Positions 8,357-17,559 of a stretch of 37,806 nucleotides of DNA are shown in pieces. This stretch comes from Kiritimatiellia bacterium (lineage in GTDB: Bacteria; Verrucomicrobiota; Kiritimatiellia; RFP12; UBA1067), in NCBI GenBank assembly GCA_017525225.1, contig JAFXTB010000074.1, positions 1 to 37,806 on the forward strand. The letters are read 5' to 3'. Below the pieces are notes generated by a model. The model saw only the letters and a program-made list of their open reading frames with translations, made no database searches and was not told the DNA's origin. The translations under genes were made by a program, and so were the position numbers. Numbering within the stretch: the stretch's first letter is position 1; each line of letters opens with the position of its first letter.

Positions 8357-11300
8357 CTACCTCAATATCATGACGGCGCCTGGGAGCCTGTTCTGCAATT
8401 CGTAGCAGCCGAGATCGGGCAGCGCCGACGGGTCCTCGGCAAGCGCCCTGCCCTGCGTGACAACGCGCGGATTGCCGATAAGGTCGATGGCGTCGGTCGT
8501 CATCCACGGCAGCATCAGCCCGTTGTCGCGGCAGACGCTCCCGCGGATCATCCAGTCGTTGGCGGCGGCATTCACGAAACCAGGCTTGGCGTTGACGAAG
8601 CAGTTCGTCTGGTAGAAGAGCTGCACGGTGCCGATGTCGGTCGAGAAGCAGCAGTTCGTCGCATACACCGGGTTGTACCTTGCGCTATTCTGTTTCACGA
8701 ATGAGCCGCTTGTCCGCCACAGGATGCAGTTCACAAGCGTCAGCACCCAGGTTTCCATGTTATCGTCATTCCTATAGCCGATGACATAGCCGTTCTTGTT
8801 CACCAGCGTGCAGTTCTCAAGCGTAAGCTTCTTCGTATTGTATTTCATCAGCGTCGGAAATGTCGATGAATCTATGACCATGAGGCAGTTCCTGTATGTG
8901 CCGCCGCCGAATACGGCGCTCGTCCTGGTTTCAGTGAAGCGACTGCGCTCGATCTCGACGTTTGAGTCGCCGGTATATATCGAGCCGGTGTCGGAAGCAT
9001 TGTCCTCAAACACAAGGTCGACGCCGAGCGTGTATGACCTTGGATAGAACGCGCCGTATCCCGCCCCGGAATTACCGATGAACGTGCAGTTGGTGACGAG
9101 CGATCCATACGGATGGGCAAGGCCGGAACCCTGGCGCGACCAGGCGCTGCTTGCAAGGACCGTGTCGCATACGTTGCTGATGAAGTTGCAGTTCGCCACG
9201 TATGTGTGTACCGCCGAGTTGTTTGTGGAACACGTGTACCCCCCGCCGGAGCGATGCGCCACGTTGTTTATGAACGAGCAGCCGATCAGCGTGGCGGAAT
9301 ACCAGGAAAGCCCCGTCGTAAGGTCGATCACCTTGGTCGCCGAGATGCTCGGCTCGACGCCACATCCGCCGCCGCCGAAGATCGCCGTGCAGCCGGTGAA
9401 CGTGCAGTTCTCGACCCATCCGCCGAAGAACGCCGCCCCGCCGCCGTTCACCGCCTCGCAATCGGCGAAGCGGCAGTTGATCACGCGCGAAGGCATCCAG
9501 CCCGCTCCGGGCGAACGGCCGTAGAAGAGCAGTCCGCCGCCGTTGCCGGCGAAAGGCTGCGACGCGGTAGGCCCGTTCGTGAGCGCTACACCATTGGTGA
9601 ATGTAAGCCCTTCGAGGAGGACAGGGCGCCAGTTGACGGGATTGAGATCGGATTCCACTATGCTTGTATCGCCCCAGTGCACGAGCATGACGCGTCTGGC
9701 GCCGGCACCGTCGATGATCGTGTTGGCAGGGTCCGGATTGCCGTCCGCGCCACAGCTCACTACCTCGAGCGAGCGGTTGGAGATCACAAGCGTCGCGGCC
9801 GGCTGGTAGAGCCCCGGCTTCACGAGAAGTCGCCAACCGTCTGGCGTGCCGTCGATCGCCGTCTGGAAGTCGGTGAAGGCGTCGGCCCAGTCGCCGGTCG
9901 CCTCGCCGACTGTCGAGACGAGGCGCTTCGTATAGAAGTTGTCATAATCGCCGGACTGCCATTCGCAGCAGCCAAGATCCGGCAGCGTGCCGACGACGCG
10001 CGGTTTACCGTCCAGATCCACGGCATCTGCGGTCATCCAGCCGAGCTCAACGCCCCTGTCGCGCAACGGAGATTCACTGTGCAGACGGTAGTCATACTCG
10101 GCCGGGCAGAGGAACCTGTGCCCCCCCTGCGGCAAGATGAAGCACTGGGGATCGTACGTCAGGCCACCTATGCTCTGAAAGGCGGAGAGGCAGCAGTTCG
10201 AGACCATCAAGGGCGATGTCGAGTCCGCCGCCCGGAGCTTGTTGGTGGCGGTGAATATGCAGTTGACGGCCAGGTTGGTATAGCCTCCATTGGGAACCGC
10301 GAATATCGCAGCGCTGTCCTGGTTGTCGGCGATCGTGCAGTTCTCGAGTACGAATCCCATCCCGGATTTTCCTTTCGTAGGATCTGTGGGATAATACCGC
10401 TGGAATATTTCGCACGAACTCGTCCGTTCGTTCCTCGCGAAGAGACAGTTGCGTACACGTGTATCTTTTACATTATTGACGAAGATCAGGGCATCACTTG
10501 CAAACGAGTTCCCGATGAACCTGCAATCCCGGATCTCCGCGGGAGTGTTCGCAACGCAAATCGTACCGTATCTGCCGCTGGTGCAGCCGGTGATGTAGTT
10601 CTCCGTGAACGCCCTGAACGTGCAGTTGGAGACGCCCTCGGCTGATCCAGTGATGTACATGACGATACCATACATGTATTTCGTCGCCTGCGTATACACG
10701 GTGGCCGTGCCGGTGAACGTGCAGTCCTTGATTGTCGAGCCGTCGTGTACGCGAAGGCAGCCGCCGGAGAACGATGCCGGCGAGTCGGTCGTCTGGCGGG
10801 CGGTGTACGAATCGAAGGTACAGCCTTCGATGGTGGTGCGTCCCTGCTGCAACCTGACCACGCCGCCAACGACGTTGGACGCCAACACCGAGTTGTCCTT
10901 GAAGTAGCATCCCCTGATGGTGCCATGCTGCGACGGCTGGGTTATTCCGTTCACGTACGCGAACCGTATGGCGGAACCTCCTGCAACGCTGGCCTCCGCC
11001 GTTAAGGAGTTGTTGGAGAAGACGCAATCCTGCACGATCCAGCTGTTGGCATTGGTCACAAGGAGGCATGATCCGGTGGAGTTGTTGCCCCTGAATACGC
11101 AGTTGGACAAGTTGAAGGAGGACGCGGTCGGCTCGGCGAATATCGCGGAGGCGCTGTCGACGACGTCGATGCTGCCATTCGCGAAGGTTAGATTGCACAC
11201 TCTGGCATCACTCGCCTTCAGGTCCATGATCTGGGAGCTGCCGCCGCCGTCAAGCACTACATCCTCCCTCGGCACGGGAAGATCGGCGTCGCTCCATGAA

Positions 11301-11581
11301 CCGTTCTGGATGTTCAACCCCGGCTTGTCCACGACGATGGGCGTCGTCACGTCGTGCGTGCCCGGCGCGAGGATGATCGTATCGGCGCTGCCCGCCGCTA
11401 CCACGGCATCGGCGACGCTGCTGTAGATCTGGTAGGTTCCGCTGTCCGTCCAGACGGAAGAGACGGCCCCGCTCGACGGGACGCCATCCCTGGGAAGTAC
11501 ATATCGGTTATCGGCATTTGAGATCAACGGAACGGCGATTGCGACCGCATACGCCAGCATCATGCCTTTTGGAGTCTTCAT
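8357..11581 (-). CDS. Secreted right-handed parallel beta-helix protein with two choice-of-anchor-Q-like units
   Basis: 1074 residues, first gene of the operon. The ATG at 11581 has GAAAGGA 8 nt upstream; an earlier in-frame start lacks such support. A signal peptide (MKTPKGMMLAYAVAIAVPLISNA) is followed by many short strand repeats with N-C/F-x-x-N patterns (VRNCLFARN, VENCTFTGC), typical of a parallel beta-helix (pectin-lyase-like) surface. The protein is internally duplicated: each half starts with a DAF/VADAV-type segment and ends in a matching cap, TADAVDLDGKPRVV...LPDLGCCE near residue 520 and TTDAIDLIGNPRVV...LPDLGCYE at the C-terminus, like choice-of-anchor-Q domains. No catalytic residues stand out, so polysaccharide binding or adhesion is as likely as lyase activity. 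Confidence 0.85.
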   Translation of the reverse strand: MKTPKGMMLAYAVAIAVPLISNADNRYVLPRDGVPSSGAVSSVWTDSGTYQIYSSVADAVVAAGSADTIILAPGTHDVTTPIVVDKPGLNIQNGSWSDADLPVPREDVVLDGGGSSQIMDLKASDARVCNLTFANGSIDVVDSASAIFAEPTASSFNLSNCVFRGNNSTGSCLLVTNANSWIVQDCVFSNNSLTAEASVAGGSAIRFAYVNGITQPSQHGTIRGCYFKDNSVLASNVVGGVVRLQQGRTTIEGCTFDSYTARQTTDSPASFSGGCLRVHDGSTIKDCTFTGTATVYTQATKYMYGIVMYITGSAEGVSNCTFRAFTENYITGCTSGRYGTICVANTPAEIRDCRFIGNSFASDALIFVNNVKDTRVRNCLFARNERTSSCEIFQRYYPTDPTKGKSGMGFVLENCTIADNQDSAAIFAVPNGGYTNLAVNCIFTATNKLRAADSTSPLMVSNCCLSAFQSIGGLTYDPQCFILPQGGHRFLCPAEYDYRLHSESPLRDRGVELGWMTADAVDLDGKPRVVGTLPDLGCCEWQSGDYDNFYTKRLVSTVGEATGDWADAFTDFQTAIDGTPDGWRLLVKPGLYQPAATLVISNRSLEVVSCGADGNPDPANTIIDGAGARRVMLVHWGDTSIVESDLNPVNWRPVLLEGLTFTNGVALTNGPTASQPFAGNGGGLLFYGRSPGAGWMPSRVINCRFADCEAVNGGGAAFFGGWVENCTFTGCTAIFGGGGCGVEPSISATKVIDLTTGLSWYSATLIGCSFINNVAHRSGGGYTCSTNNSAVHTYVANCNFISNVCDTVLASSAWSRQGSGLAHPYGSLVTNCTFIGNSGAGYGAFYPRSYTLGVDLVFEDNASDTGSIYTGDSNVEIERSRFTETRTSAVFGGGTYRNCLMVIDSSTFPTLMKYNTKKLTLENCTLVNKNGYVIGYRNDDNMETWVLTLVNCILWRTSGSFVKQNSARYNPVYATNCCFSTDIGTVQLFYQTNCFVNAKPGFVNAAANDWMIRGSVCRDNGLMLPWMTTDAIDLIGNPRVVTQGRALAEDPSALPDLGCYELQNRLPGAVMILR

Positions 11582-11637
11582 GGCTGTATTCCTTTCAACG
11601 AGACCTGTCCACATTTACTGCCCTGTCAGCAGCCTGT

Positions 11638-11666
11638 ATTGTACCATCAGAGACCGAAGATTGCAA
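11638..11666 (-). promoter_or_regulatory. Promoter of the six-gene minus-strand operon
   Basis: On the minus strand a -35 TTGCAA (11661-11666) is 17 bp from a -10 TACAAT (11638-11643), with TGG directly before it (extended -10). This predicts a leader of about 50 nt before the beta-helix gene ATG at 11581. All six downstream genes have gaps of 5-64 nt, consistent with one transcript. The same TTGCAA/17 bp/TGG arrangement occurs at the hipBA promoter. Confidence 0.7.
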
Positions 11667-11781
11667 GGGGAACAGAAATCAGACGGCCATCAGATCGAGG
11701 AGGTGCATGCGCGGTCCCATCGTCTTCTCCTTGCTGGCCTTTCGGTTGCCGAGGACCACTCCGGCAAAATCGCGCACTGGG

Positions 11782-12490
11782 TCAACGGCGATCGCCGGGC
11801 GCATAGCCAATGGGGTCGCCGTTCGGCGTAAGCCAACGGAGCGCAGAGCCGGTTATGCGTCCATCGCGGCAGAAGAACACGCGGTAGCCACCGTCTCCTA
11901 CCGTGAATCCGCGCCCGACCGGAGTCATGGTCTCCACGGAGCGTACGGCGTGGCGTCCGATTCTTATGAGCGCAGTCGTTGTTGCCTATGAACTGCCGCC
12001 ACGGCACGGCAAGACGACCGGTGACGTATTTCTTGTAGTGCGCCCACTTCCTCTCGGCCCATGACCACGTGCGGGGGTCCATCGTGACTCCGCTCGTGAG
12101 GTCGCCGGTGAGGAAAAGCATGGATGGTCTGACGGGAAGCCGGTTCATGGCGTTTATTTCGTCTATGAAGCAACGCCCCATGAACTTGTCCTTCATCTGC
12201 AACGCCCCACGATCCCAATCAGGATTCTCCGTCATGTGGAGGTCGGAGGCGTGCAGAAAGTAAAAAGCATCATTTGCGTCCGGATCCCATCCACAGGCGG
12301 AAGCGGCTGCGGGAAAGTCATAGTCCGCGCCGTGTTCCGCGCACCATGCCCGAAACGAGGCAGACACCGCACCCGTGGCGGCAAGGCGTTTCAGAAAACC
12401 GCGTCTATCCATTGGAATCGATGCCCCAAAATCCCTCATGAAAATCCACTTGATACCTCCATTCCCCAGTCTTCTAAAGGTAGTTTTCAT
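11782..12490 (-). pseudogene. Broken Tat-exported metallophosphoesterase gene
   Basis: The ATG at 12490 has AAAGGA 9 nt upstream. The N-terminus carries a twin-arginine signal (MDRRGFLKRLAATGAV). Calcineurin-like motifs follow in order: SDLH, GDLT and GNND. The frame then changes character at about 11,965-11,972: the original frame becomes an Arg-rich shadow, while the +1 frame gives a sensible tail (RIGRHAVRSVETMTPVG, ending DPIGYAPGDRR, stop at 11782-11784). The usual middle part and the GHxH metal motif between GNND and this tail are absent, so an internal deletion plus frame change is the simplest reading. Promoter and ribosome site are intact, suggesting recent decay. A single assembly error could explain the frame change but not the missing segment. 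Confidence 0.7.
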
Positions 12491-12524
12491 TTGCCGGATT
12501 CCTTTGAGGGTTTGAACGGTAGAA

Positions 12525-12553
12525 ATGGTAGCACACTTCCCCGTTTTGCGCAA
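12525..12553 (-). promoter_or_regulatory. Promoter of the broken metallophosphoesterase gene
   Basis: On the minus strand, TTGCGC (12548-12553), a 17 bp spacer and TACCAT (12525-12530) preceded by TGC (extended -10). It diverges from the hipBA promoter, and its -35 lies only 10 bp from the upstream hip palindrome. Repressor binding there could affect both directions. Confidence 0.5.
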
Positions 12554-12563
12554 CACAAACTTT

Positions 12564-12577
12564 TTCCCGCTCGGTAA
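12564..12577. promoter_or_regulatory. Upstream putative HipB operator
   Basis: TTCCCG-CT-CGGTAA, one mismatch from the perfect palindrome 50 bp downstream (12614-12627). It lies just before the hipBA -35. Shared sequence and spacing, plus the known autorepression of hipBA operons, make it a likely operator. E. coli HipB recognises a different palindrome, so the assignment rests on position and repetition. Confidence 0.6.
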
Positions 12578-12586
12578 TTTTAAGCG

Positions 12587-12615
12587 TTGCAACTGGGAAA
12601 GAAATATGGTATATT
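12587..12615 (+). promoter_or_regulatory. hipBA promoter
   Basis: TTGCAA (12587-12592), 17 bp, TATATT (12610-12615) with TGG immediately upstream (extended -10). It lies between the two palindromes, and the second palindrome overlaps the end of the -10 box, an arrangement suited to repression. Confidence 0.7.
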
Positions 12616-12627
12616 ACCGTTCGGTAA
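12614..12627. promoter_or_regulatory. Downstream putative HipB operator
   Basis: Perfect palindrome TTACCG-TT-CGGTAA overlapping the 3' end of the -10 box and the predicted transcription start. It pairs with 12564-12577 at 50 bp, close to five helical turns, so two HipB dimers would bind the same DNA face. Confidence 0.65.
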
Positions 12628-12647
12628 AACCCAGAGGGTTGTACAAC

Positions 12648-12878
12648 ATGAAACACACAGAACAGAAGTCTGCCGTCGAGATCGGATTGCTAGTAAAGGC
12701 GGAACGCAAACGCCAAGGCGTCACGCAGATGCAGCTTGCCGGCATTGCAGGGACTGGTATCCGGTTCATCTCCGACCTCGAGAACGGCAAAGGCACAATA
12801 CAGGTGCAGAAGCTGCTGAAGGTACTTCAGACGCTTGGCCTTGGTCTCTTCATCTACTCGCCATGGGACAATAAATGA
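12648..12878 (+). CDS. hipB: HipB-like antitoxin, XRE-family repressor
   Basis: 76 residues. The ATG at 12648 is chosen over an upstream in-frame ATG because AGAGGG lies 9 nt before it and the upstream alternative would place the promoter inside the gene. Residues 10-65 form an XRE helix-turn-helix (LVKAERKRQGVTQMQLAGIAG, then RFISDLENGKG) with the HipB-type end KLLKVLQTLGLGL. It should bind DNA as a dimer, repress its own promoter and neutralise HipA. The stop overlaps the hipA start (ATGA, 4 nt), so translation is coupled. Two palindromes flank the promoter and are the likely sites. Confidence 0.9.
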   Translation: MKHTEQKSAVEIGLLVKAERKRQGVTQMQLAGIAGTGIRFISDLENGKGTIQVQKLLKVLQTLGLGLFIYSPWDNK

Positions 12879-14110
12879 TGGACCAGCTCAATGTCTATCT
12901 CTGCAACCGACTTGCAGGTGTCCTTCAGCGCGAACCCAATGGCTCGCTCACATTCCGTTATCTTCCTGAGTACATCGCATCCGAGGAAGCCACCCCGCTT
13001 TCCAGCACATTGCCCTTGGAAGCGGAACCTTTTGGCGAACGTGACATTGCAGCATTCTTCTCAAATCTCCTTCCCGACGAGAGTGTCCGCCGCCGTATCG
13101 CGGACATTCTTCGGTTGTCGACAGAAGACACATTCGGACTTCTTCGGGAAATAGGCTGTGACTGTGCAGGGGCGATCGCGTTCTATGAACCGCCGCGAAA
13201 ACCAAACGAACTCGCAGCACCTGTGTTTCGGAAGCTTTCAGACAGCGAAGCCGCCACATTGCTGCGAAACCTCGCAAACAGGCCGCTTGGCATAGACGAG
13301 GAGTTCCGAGGCATCTCGGGCGCCGGTGCGCAAGACAAGCTTATCGCTTGCCTCAAGGACGGGAAGGTCCTTCTCCCTCTCCACGGAACGCCTTCAACCC
13401 ATATCTTCAAGCCGAACATCGACAGATTCCCCGACAGCGTATTCAACGAATGGTTCTGCATGAAGCTCTCCAAGGCATGTGGATTTGACACCGCAGAATG
13501 CGACATTCTGACATTCGGCGGCGACCCCTTCTACGTAACGAGACGCTACGACCGCGAAGAGTTGGCTGGCATCGTGTACCGTCTTCACCAGGAGGATTTC
13601 TGTCAACTGCTCAAATGCCGCCCTGAAATAAAGTACCAGGACCAGGGCGGGCCATCAATCGTCGAATGCACCAAGTTGCTGCTATCGATGCGTCTTCCAC
13701 TTTCGGACGTGATTTCGTTCGTGAACCGGTGCATATTCAATTTCATCATCGGAAACGGCGATGCGCACGGCAAGAACTTCTCGATCCTATATCGAAACGG
13801 TACACCGCGTCTCGCGCCAGTATATGACATAATCTGTACCGCGGTCTATCCATCAATCGCAAAAAAGATGGCGATGAAGTACGACGGAAAATTCGAGTTC
13901 CGCTGGATAACGCCGGGCAAGATAGCCAGGACGTTCGCCCGCGCAGGGATTCGCGAGAATGTGGTCATGGACGCCATCTCGCGCCAGTGTGCGTTTGTAA
14001 AAGACAATCTTCCTAGGCTTGTCGACGAAGCGAACGCCTCGCATCCGTCCGCCATCTACCACGACATCGTTCAGGGAATTCACCGCCGAATCCGCCAGTT
14101 GAACATATAA
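12875..14110 (+). CDS. hipA: HipA-like serine/threonine kinase toxin
   Basis: 411 residues, full length for the family. After the HipA_N region (residues about 5-105) the kinase part shows the P-loop ISGAGAQDKL with Ser148 at the place of the E. coli autophosphorylation serine, HIFKP (Lys179), the catalytic loop GNGDAHGKN (Asp296, Asn301) and the metal-binding Asp318 in PVYDI. All key residues are present, so an active kinase is expected. E. coli HipA phosphorylates glutamyl-tRNA synthetase; related HipA kinases hit other synthetases, so the target here is open. hipB overlaps its start. The G+C of the pair looks slightly lower than that of its neighbours by eye, and the module adjoins a broken gene, which fits lateral acquisition without proving it. 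Confidence 0.92.
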   Translation: MMDQLNVYLCNRLAGVLQREPNGSLTFRYLPEYIASEEATPLSSTLPLEAEPFGERDIAAFFSNLLPDESVRRRIADILRLSTEDTFGLLREIGCDCAGAIAFYEPPRKPNELAAPVFRKLSDSEAATLLRNLANRPLGIDEEFRGISGAGAQDKLIACLKDGKVLLPLHGTPSTHIFKPNIDRFPDSVFNEWFCMKLSKACGFDTAECDILTFGGDPFYVTRRYDREELAGIVYRLHQEDFCQLLKCRPEIKYQDQGGPSIVECTKLLLSMRLPLSDVISFVNRCIFNFIIGNGDAHGKNFSILYRNGTPRLAPVYDIICTAVYPSIAKKMAMKYDGKFEFRWITPGKIARTFARAGIRENVVMDAISRQCAFVKDNLPRLVDEANASHPSAIYHDIVQGIHRRIRQLNI

Positions 14111-14151
14111 AGGATCCAGGCCCCCCGAACCCGCTGAAACCATGGCAGCGA

Positions 14152-15534
<1,383 letters not shown>

Positions 15535-15544
15535 GTCGCGGTAT

Positions 15545-15574
15545 ATTATACTCTATATTGACGGCTTTTGGCAA
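15545..15574 (-). promoter_or_regulatory. Promoter of the NtrC-type regulator, near-leaderless
   Basis: On the minus strand, -35 TTGCCA (15569-15574), 18 bp spacer, consensus -10 TATAAT (15545-15550). The ATG begins 10 nt after the -10, so transcription should start within a few bases of the initiation codon. Confidence 0.7.
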
Positions 15575-15724
15575 GAGGGAAGCGATTCTGGAGGTTCCCC
15601 ATTTTTTTTCTAGGCTGGTGCGGTGGCAAGCGCGCACGTTCGGGAGAAGCGCAAAAGCGCAAGTGACATGCCTGAAAATCTGGAGATTCGCATTCAGGGA
15701 GTGGATGCGGTGACGTAAATGTTG

Positions 15725-15730
15725 TATAAT
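15725..15730 (+). promoter_or_regulatory. -10 box of the EEP/GDPD gene, leaderless arrangement
   Basis: Consensus TATAAT with only 6 nt (ACCGCC) before the ATG at 15737. The -35 is weak. This places the expected transcription start at or inside the start codon. Confidence 0.55.
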
Positions 15731-15736
15731 ACCGCC

Positions 15737-17443
15737 ATGAAAAACACCTACTTGAAAACGGCCGCGGCATCCGCCGTCGCCCTGCTGACTGTAAACGCCG
15801 CCCCGATCCGCTTCATGTCGTTCAACATATATGGCGGAGGATATGGAGGCTTCATGGCCGAGGAACGCGAAGAACGCGCGATCGCCGTGGTGCGCCGCCA
15901 GTCGCCCGATATAGTCTCATGGCAGGAGGTGAACGGCGCATGGTGGAAGAGCCGGCTCTTCAACGAGATGTCGGAATTCGGAATCGTGCGCGGCGACGAG
16001 GACGAGGCGCTTGTCCGCGCCGGGGCCGTCCTCGCCGAGCGGCGCAACAACTGGGTCAACCATGAACCGCTCATGTACCGGCTATCGCGGTTCAAGCTCC
16101 TGGACAGCGGCCTCGACTTCTACCATATCATTCTCCAGAAGGAGAAGAGCCTCACATGGGCCGTGCTCGAGGACAAGCAGGACGGCCGCCGGTTCATAGC
16201 CTTCGCCACGCACTACTGGTGGAAGTCCAACGGCGACGAGTCCGACGCGATCCGCGAACTCAACACGCGCCATGTACTCGCCCGCATCGAGAAGATCCGC
16301 GCAAAGTGGGGAAGCCTTCCCGTCGTCGGCGGCGGCGACCTGAACTGCTCAAAGGACGCACTCGCCCTGAAGACGTTCGAACAGTTCGGCTTCGCCAATG
16401 CCGGAGAGGTTGCACCCGAGGCATCGACCGTCCCCAGCTGGCACGGAAACCTCGTTCGCGACGAACAGGGCCGATGCAAGGGACGCGCGGGCGAGAAGGG
16501 ACGCGAGCGCGACGCCATGCTGGACCACATCTTCTTCAGCCTCGACGGTTTCCGCGCCATCAGGCATGACGTGGTGACGGAGGAGGACGCAATCAACATC
16601 TCGGACCATTCGCCCGTCATCGCAGATCTCGAGCTGCTTCCGCCAGCAGAACCCGCAGGCCCTGTCGAAATGCAGGTCATCGCCCATCGCGGATGGTGGG
16701 GAGGCGCGGTGCCGCAGAACTCCCTCGAAGCCATCCGCCGCGCCTACGCCGCAGGTTGCACATGGGTGGAGTCGGACTTCCACCATACCAAGGCCGGACA
16801 GATGGTGTGCATCCACGGGGGACGCGAGCTCAAGGCCTTCACCGGCTGCAGCAAGAGGGTCGTGGACCTGACGCCCGAGGATGTCGCCGAACTGGACCTC
16901 AACGCGAGATCAAAGGAGAAGAAAAAGAAGGTACACAGGATACCGCTTCTTGCGGACGTCCTTGCGGCAGTTCCTTCGAACGGCGTGCTCCAGGCCGAGA
17001 TCAAGGGATATTCGAAGCAGTACGCGGATGTCTTCGATGCGGCCGTAAAGGCCGCCGGCTTGTCCGAGAAGAACATCGTCGTATCCTCGTTCAGCTACCA
17101 TTCGCTCAAGGACTTCAAGTCGCGCTATCCCGGATACCGCACCGTCTGGCTGATCGGTCTGAACCGCCGGGAGCCTTTTGACGTGCAGGACACGATAGCT
17201 AAATGCAAAGAGGCGAAGATCGACGTGTTCTGTCCTGGCTGCGCCTCGACGCGCAACGTACTCACGCGCCAGGATGCAGATGCCATCCGCAAGGCAGGCA
17301 TCGAATTCCGCCTGTTCGGCGTCAATTCACCAGCCGAACTCTGGCAGGCGCGCAACCTTGGAGCGGTAGGTTTCACCTGCAACTACCCGGATGCCGCGAT
17401 GGCGTGGGCGCGTTCGCTGGGAGGCGTGAACCTGAAGAGGTGA
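15737..17443 (+). CDS. Secreted EEP nuclease/phosphatase - GDPD fusion
   Basis: 568 residues with a signal peptide (MKNTYLKTAAASAVALLTVNA). An earlier in-frame ATG at 15719 would put the -10 box inside the gene, so 15737 is preferred. Residues about 22-300 are an endonuclease/exonuclease/phosphatase domain: RFMSFNIYGG, SWQEVN, ATHYWW, GGGDLN and the closing ISDHSPV carry the expected Asn, Glu, His and Asp residues. Residues about 313-568 are a glycerophosphodiester phosphodiesterase domain: IAHRG (His317, Arg318), VESDF (Glu345, Asp347) and AEIKGY. The usual HD after the catalytic strand reads HGG, so the second catalytic histidine is present but its Asp partner is not. Together the domains could act successively on phospholipids or phosphodiesters outside the cytoplasm. 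The pairing is unusual; specificity is inferred only. Confidence 0.87.
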   Translation: MKNTYLKTAAASAVALLTVNAAPIRFMSFNIYGGGYGGFMAEEREERAIAVVRRQSPDIVSWQEVNGAWWKSRLFNEMSEFGIVRGDEDEALVRAGAVLAERRNNWVNHEPLMYRLSRFKLLDSGLDFYHIILQKEKSLTWAVLEDKQDGRRFIAFATHYWWKSNGDESDAIRELNTRHVLARIEKIRAKWGSLPVVGGGDLNCSKDALALKTFEQFGFANAGEVAPEASTVPSWHGNLVRDEQGRCKGRAGEKGRERDAMLDHIFFSLDGFRAIRHDVVTEEDAINISDHSPVIADLELLPPAEPAGPVEMQVIAHRGWWGGAVPQNSLEAIRRAYAAGCTWVESDFHHTKAGQMVCIHGGRELKAFTGCSKRVVDLTPEDVAELDLNARSKEKKKKVHRIPLLADVLAAVPSNGVLQAEIKGYSKQYADVFDAAVKAAGLSEKNIVVSSFSYHSLKDFKSRYPGYRTVWLIGLNRREPFDVQDTIAKCKEAKIDVFCPGCASTRNVLTRQDADAIRKAGIEFRLFGVNSPAELWQARNLGAVGFTCNYPDAAMAWARSLGGVNLKR

Positions 17444-17462
17444 CCCCCGAGGCGACCGAGAC

Positions 17463-17487
17463 GGACGCGACGGGGCGCGTCCCTCCC
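17463..17487 (-). repeat. REP-like palindrome, GGAG type (copy 1)
   Basis: GGACGCG (17463-17469) and CGCGTCC (17476-17482) form a 7-bp stem around ACGGGG. On the minus strand the stem is preceded by GGAG (17483-17486), the tetranucleotide hallmark of REP elements. It sits between convergent genes, and the same core recurs at 31188-31211. Confidence 0.6.
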
Positions 17488-17506
17488 GGGCAGCTCGCAA
17501 TTCTCA

Positions 17507-17537
17507 TTTTTGCGAAACTTTCTCAATTTTGCAAAAA
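17507..17537. terminator. Possible bidirectional terminator
   Basis: TTTTTGC (17507-17513) and GCAAAAA (17531-17537) form an inverted repeat between the convergent EEP/GDPD and gspF genes. The stem is short and the loop long (17 nt), so the assignment is weak. Confidence 0.3.
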
Positions 17538-17559
17538 CCGCCTTCCGGCGCATGCCTTG

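Noticed and set aside
9113-10645. 510-codon plus-strand frame
   Set aside because: Antisense to the beta-helix gene; composition of a shadow frame.
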